Assembly: GCF_022483985.1 (NCBI RefSeq)
Contig: NZ_JAKVME010000002.1
Location: 434,001-498,000 of the forward strand
Direction of reading: 5' to 3'
From: Acetobacter sp.
Lineage (GTDB): Bacteria; Pseudomonadota; Alphaproteobacteria; Acetobacterales; Acetobacteraceae
Length of the DNA stretch: 64,000 nucleotides
The notes below the pieces were generated by a model. The model did no database searches, was not told the DNA's origin, and was given only the letters and a program-made list of their open reading frames with translations. This document shows, in pieces, positions 61,373 to 64,000 of the stretch; the first letter of the stretch is position 1; each line of letters opens with the position of its first letter. Both the position numbers and the translations under genes were made by a program.

Positions 61373-62296
61373 ATGAGAAACAAGTACCTGAAGGGAGCAG
61401 CCCGGCTGGCTGGTCTCGCTTCGGTGCTTCCACTGGCGGGATGTGACTGGGACATCCTGGACCCCAAGGGGCCGGTGGGAGACCAATTGAAAACTCTGAT
61501 CGTTGAGTCGACGGTCGCAATGCTCATTGTGGTTGTCCCGACAATCATCATGGCATGCTACTTCGCCTGGAAGTACAGGGAGTCCAACACGGAAGCCGAG
61601 TATCTTCCGAAGTGGAGTCACTCGAACAAGATCGAGATAGCAATCTGGGGTATTCCAACCCTGATTATCATCTTTCTGGCGGTCATCACCTATAAGACCT
61701 GCCATTCACTGGACCCCTACCGTCCGCTGGAAGCAGAAGCCACCACCAAGCCTCTTGAGGTCGAAGTTGTTGCTCTGGACTGGAAATGGCTCTTCATCTA
61801 CCCGAATGAAGGCATTGCGACGGTCAACCAGCTGGCTATTCCGGTGAACACGCCTGTTCACTTCGTCATCACATCCGATGCTGTGATGAACTCGTTCTTC
61901 ATTCCGCGTCTTGGCTCGATGATCTACGCCATGGCGGGCATGCAGACGCAGCTTCACCTGATGGCGACGGAAGCTGGCGATTACCTCGGTGAGTCGGCCA
62001 ACTACAGCGGTCGCGGCTTCTCTGACATGCAGTTCCGCACGCTTGCGATGCCTCAGGACCAGTATGCGGCCTGGGTCGAGAAGGTGCGTTCCTCATCCGA
62101 TCAGCTGGATGACCAGACCTATCCGCGTCTTGCTGCTCCCAGCGAGGCTGAGCCGGTTAAATACTATTCTCATGTCGAGCCGAACCTCTTCGACCAGATC
62201 GTGGCGAAGTACAATAACGGCATGGTCATGGACAAGAGCACGGGCAAGATGATCCACGTTCAGTCCGCGATGTCCGACATGAACATGAAGGAGTAG
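61373..62296 (+). CDS. cyoA: Ubiquinol oxidase subunit II
   Basis: Subunit II of a heme-copper bo3/ba3-type ubiquinol oxidase. The 307-residue chain has a lipoprotein signal with lipobox LPLAGC (Cys24), two membrane helices ([20 protein letters not shown] and [18 protein letters not shown]), and a periplasmic cupredoxin domain ([18 protein letters not shown]). Copper-A ligand cysteines are absent, as expected for a quinol (not cytochrome c) oxidase. GAGGG lies upstream of ATG 61373. cyoB follows 7 bases later. Confidence 0.95.
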   Translation: MRNKYLKGAARLAGLASVLPLAGCDWDILDPKGPVGDQLKTLIVESTVAMLIVVVPTIIMACYFAWKYRESNTEAEYLPKWSHSNKIEIAIWGIPTLIIIFLAVITYKTCHSLDPYRPLEAEATTKPLEVEVVALDWKWLFIYPNEGIATVNQLAIPVNTPVHFVITSDAVMNSFFIPRLGSMIYAMAGMQTQLHLMATEAGDYLGESANYSGRGFSDMQFRTLAMPQDQYAAWVEKVRSSSDQLDDQTYPRLAAPSEAEPVKYYSHVEPNLFDQIVAKYNNGMVMDKSTGKMIHVQSAMSDMNMKE

Positions 62297-62303
62297 GATC
62301 CAA

Positions 62304-64000
62304 ATGTTAGGGAGATTATCGTTCGCGGATATCCCGTTGGATGTGCCGATCCTTATCGGTACCTTCATCGGCGTCGCGGTAGCGGGTATCGCCGTTCTCG
62401 GCCTGATTACCTATTTCGGGAAATGGGGCTATCTCTGGAAAGAGTGGCTGACTTCCGTTGATCACAAGCGTCTGGCGGTGATGTATGTCGTCGTCGCGCT
62501 GCTTGCTCTTGTGCGCGGTTTCGCCGACGCCATCATGATGCGTACCCAGCTCGCGCTGGCTTACGCTGGTAACCCCGGCTATCTGCCACCGCATCACTAT
62601 GACCAGATCTTTTCGGCCCATGGCACGATCATGATCTTCTTCATGGCGATGGCGTTCATGACGGCTCTGTTCAACTTCGTGGTGCCGCTTCAGATCGGCG
62701 CGCGCGACGTTGCGTTCCCGTTCCTGAACAACCTGAGCTTCTGGATGACGACAGTCGCCTTCGCGCTGATCAACGTCTCGCTGTTCATCGGTGAGTTCTC
62801 GCAGTGCGGCTGGCTGGCTTACCCGCCTCTCTCCGAAAGCCAGTTCAGCCCTGGTGTCGGTGTCGACTACTATATCTGGGCAGTTCAGATTTCGGGTGTC
62901 GGAACGCTGCTGACAGGCGTCAACTTCTTCGTCACCATCGTCAAGATGCGTGCCCCCGGCATGACCTGGCTGAAGATGCCCGTGTTCACATGGACGGCTT
63001 TCTGCTCTTCCGTGCTGATCATGATCTCGTTCCCGGTTCTGACCGTGGCTGTGGCGCTTCTGGGCCTTGACCGTTATTTCGGGATGCATTTCTTCACGAA
63101 TGACGGTGGCGGCAACCAGATGCTCTACCTCAACATGATCTGGGCGTGGGGTCATCCGGAAGTCTACATTCTCGTTATCCCTGCATTCGGCGTGTTCTCT
63201 GAAGTCGTTCCGGCGTTCTCCGGCAAGCCGCTGTTTGGCTATACGACGATGGTCTACGCAACCTGCGCGATTCTGGTTCTGTCCCTGGTCGTCTGGGTTC
63301 ACCACTTCTTCACCATGGGTGCTGGCGCTGACGTCAACGCGTTCTTCGGTATCGCGACGATGATCATCTCCATCCCGACTGGCGTTAAGCTCTTCAACTG
63401 GCTGTTCACGATGTACAAGGGGCGCGTCCAGTTTCACGCCACGATGTACTGGGCCGTCGGCTTCATGATCACCTTCACCATCGGCGGCATGACCGGCGTG
63501 ATGATGGCGATTCCGGCTGCTGACTTCGTTCTGCACAACAGCCTCTTCCTCATCGCCCACTTCCACAACGTCATCATCGGCGGTGTGTATTTCGGCTATG
63601 TCTGCGGCATGAACTTCTGGTTCCCGAAAGTCTTCGGCTTCAAGCTGAACGAAACATGGGGCAAGCGGGCGTTCTGGTGCTGGTTCGTCGGTTTCTACTT
63701 CGCGTTCTTCCCGCTCTACGTTCTCGGCTTCGAGGGGATGACACGTCGTCTGAACCACTACAGCAACCCACAGTGGCACCCGTGGCTGCTGCTTGCTGAA
63801 GTCGGCGCTGTCATGATTGCCTGCGGTGTCGCAAGTCAGGTCATCCAGCTCTATGTCTCGATCCGTGACATGAATCTGGCTGAAAACCGCGATGTGACCG
63901 GTGATCCGTGGAATGGTCGTACGCTGGAATGGTCCACGTCCTCACCGCCGCCGCCGTACAACTTCGCTATCGTTCCCCATGCCCATGAGCTCGATGCTTA
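62304..64000 (+). CDS. cyoB: Ubiquinol oxidase subunit I (partial at right edge)
   Basis: The catalytic heme-copper subunit reducing O2 to water and pumping protons. About 565 residues are visible; the C-terminus is beyond the window. Heme and copper motifs include [14 protein letters not shown], the covalent His-Tyr block [29 protein letters not shown] and [14 protein letters not shown]. The ATG at 62304 follows AAGGAG closely after the cyoA stop. In Acetobacter this operon has also been described as cytochrome a1 (cya) genes; the sequence cannot tell the heme type. Confidence 0.96.
   Translation, partial: MLGRLSFADIPLDVPILIGTFIGVAVAGIAVLGLITYFGKWGYLWKEWLTSVDHKRLAVMYVVVALLALVRGFADAIMMRTQLALAYAGNPGYLPPHHYDQIFSAHGTIMIFFMAMAFMTALFNFVVPLQIGARDVAFPFLNNLSFWMTTVAFALINVSLFIGEFSQCGWLAYPPLSESQFSPGVGVDYYIWAVQISGVGTLLTGVNFFVTIVKMRAPGMTWLKMPVFTWTAFCSSVLIMISFPVLTVAVALLGLDRYFGMHFFTNDGGGNQMLYLNMIWAWGHPEVYILVIPAFGVFSEVVPAFSGKPLFGYTTMVYATCAILVLSLVVWVHHFFTMGAGADVNAFFGIATMIISIPTGVKLFNWLFTMYKGRVQFHATMYWAVGFMITFTIGGMTGVMMAIPAADFVLHNSLFLIAHFHNVIIGGVYFGYVCGMNFWFPKVFGFKLNETWGKRAFWCWFVGFYFAFFPLYVLGFEGMTRRLNHYSNPQWHPWLLLAEVGAVMIACGVASQVIQLYVSIRDMNLAENRDVTGDPWNGRTLEWSTSSPPPPYNFAIVPHAHELDA

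Noticed and set aside
62316..63779. 487-codon minus-strand frame opposite cyoB
   Set aside because: Shadow of a highly conserved oxidase gene; no independent signals.
1..64000. CRISPR arrays, prophage, transposase genes, toxin-antitoxin or known defence systems
   Set aside because: No regular repeat-spacer pattern, transposase or phage structural motif, or defence signature was found by reading the sequence and proteins.

Overview
The window comes from an acetic acid bacterium (Acetobacteraceae, most like Acetobacter). The evidence is a membrane PQQ-dependent alcohol dehydrogenase with its triheme cytochrome c subunit (adhA-adhB) beside a cytochrome bo3-type ubiquinol oxidase operon (cyoA-cyoB), in a GC-rich alphaproteobacterial genome with many GTG and TTG starts. 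Most of the window is core genome. Identifications rest on reading protein motifs and gene order; no database search was run.

Layout. 1-2.6 kb: glycine cleavage genes gcvT-gcvH-gcvP on the minus strand behind a tandem glycine riboswitch, with a possible 15-codon leader ORF overlapping the gcvT start. 2.9-4.3 kb: spermidine genes speD-speE. 4.3-12 kb: an accessory surface region with a very AT-rich leader, a secreted RTX-like beta-roll protein, a 914-aa double glycosyltransferase, a degenerate 63-bp tandem repeat, an ATP-grasp protein and an RgpF-like protein. 12.1-15.1 kb: HU, tRNA-Gln and the minus-strand run ubiK-ybjN-proC-tetR. 15.2-20.5 kb: hldD, lgt, a MidA-like methyltransferase, pgeF, a lipoprotein and a PduO-type cobalamin adenosyltransferase. 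20.5-29.6 kb: small poorly characterised genes together with sodA/B, an rlmM-like gene, a dehydrogenase, a degenerate uracil-DNA glycosylase and a NYN-domain protein.

29.7-36.1 kb: folK, rpoZ, rsh (relA/spoT), acpS, lepB, rnc, era. 36.5-49.1 kb: one long envelope and lipid run, pyrH-frr-uppS-cdsA-dxr-rseP-bamA-skp-lpxD-fabZ-lpxA-lpxI, ending at an AT-rich junction with an acyltransferase gene where lpxB might be expected. 50.3-55.6 kb: gloA, a short membrane protein with a histidine-kinase-like dimerisation segment, then rpmH-rnpA-yidD-yidC-engB-argB. 55.8-64 kb: adhB-adhA (minus), a Bax inhibitor-1 family protein, and cyoA-cyoB. AdhAB oxidises ethanol in the periplasm and reduces ubiquinone; the Cyo oxidase reoxidises ubiquinol.

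I see no CRISPR array, insertion sequence, prophage or recognised defence system. The least explained parts are the 4.3-12 kb surface cluster, the leader ORF at gcvT, the HU leader, the 20.8-22 kb coiled-coil/membrane gene pair, the DHp-only protein at 50.7 kb and a long inverted repeat upstream of adhA.
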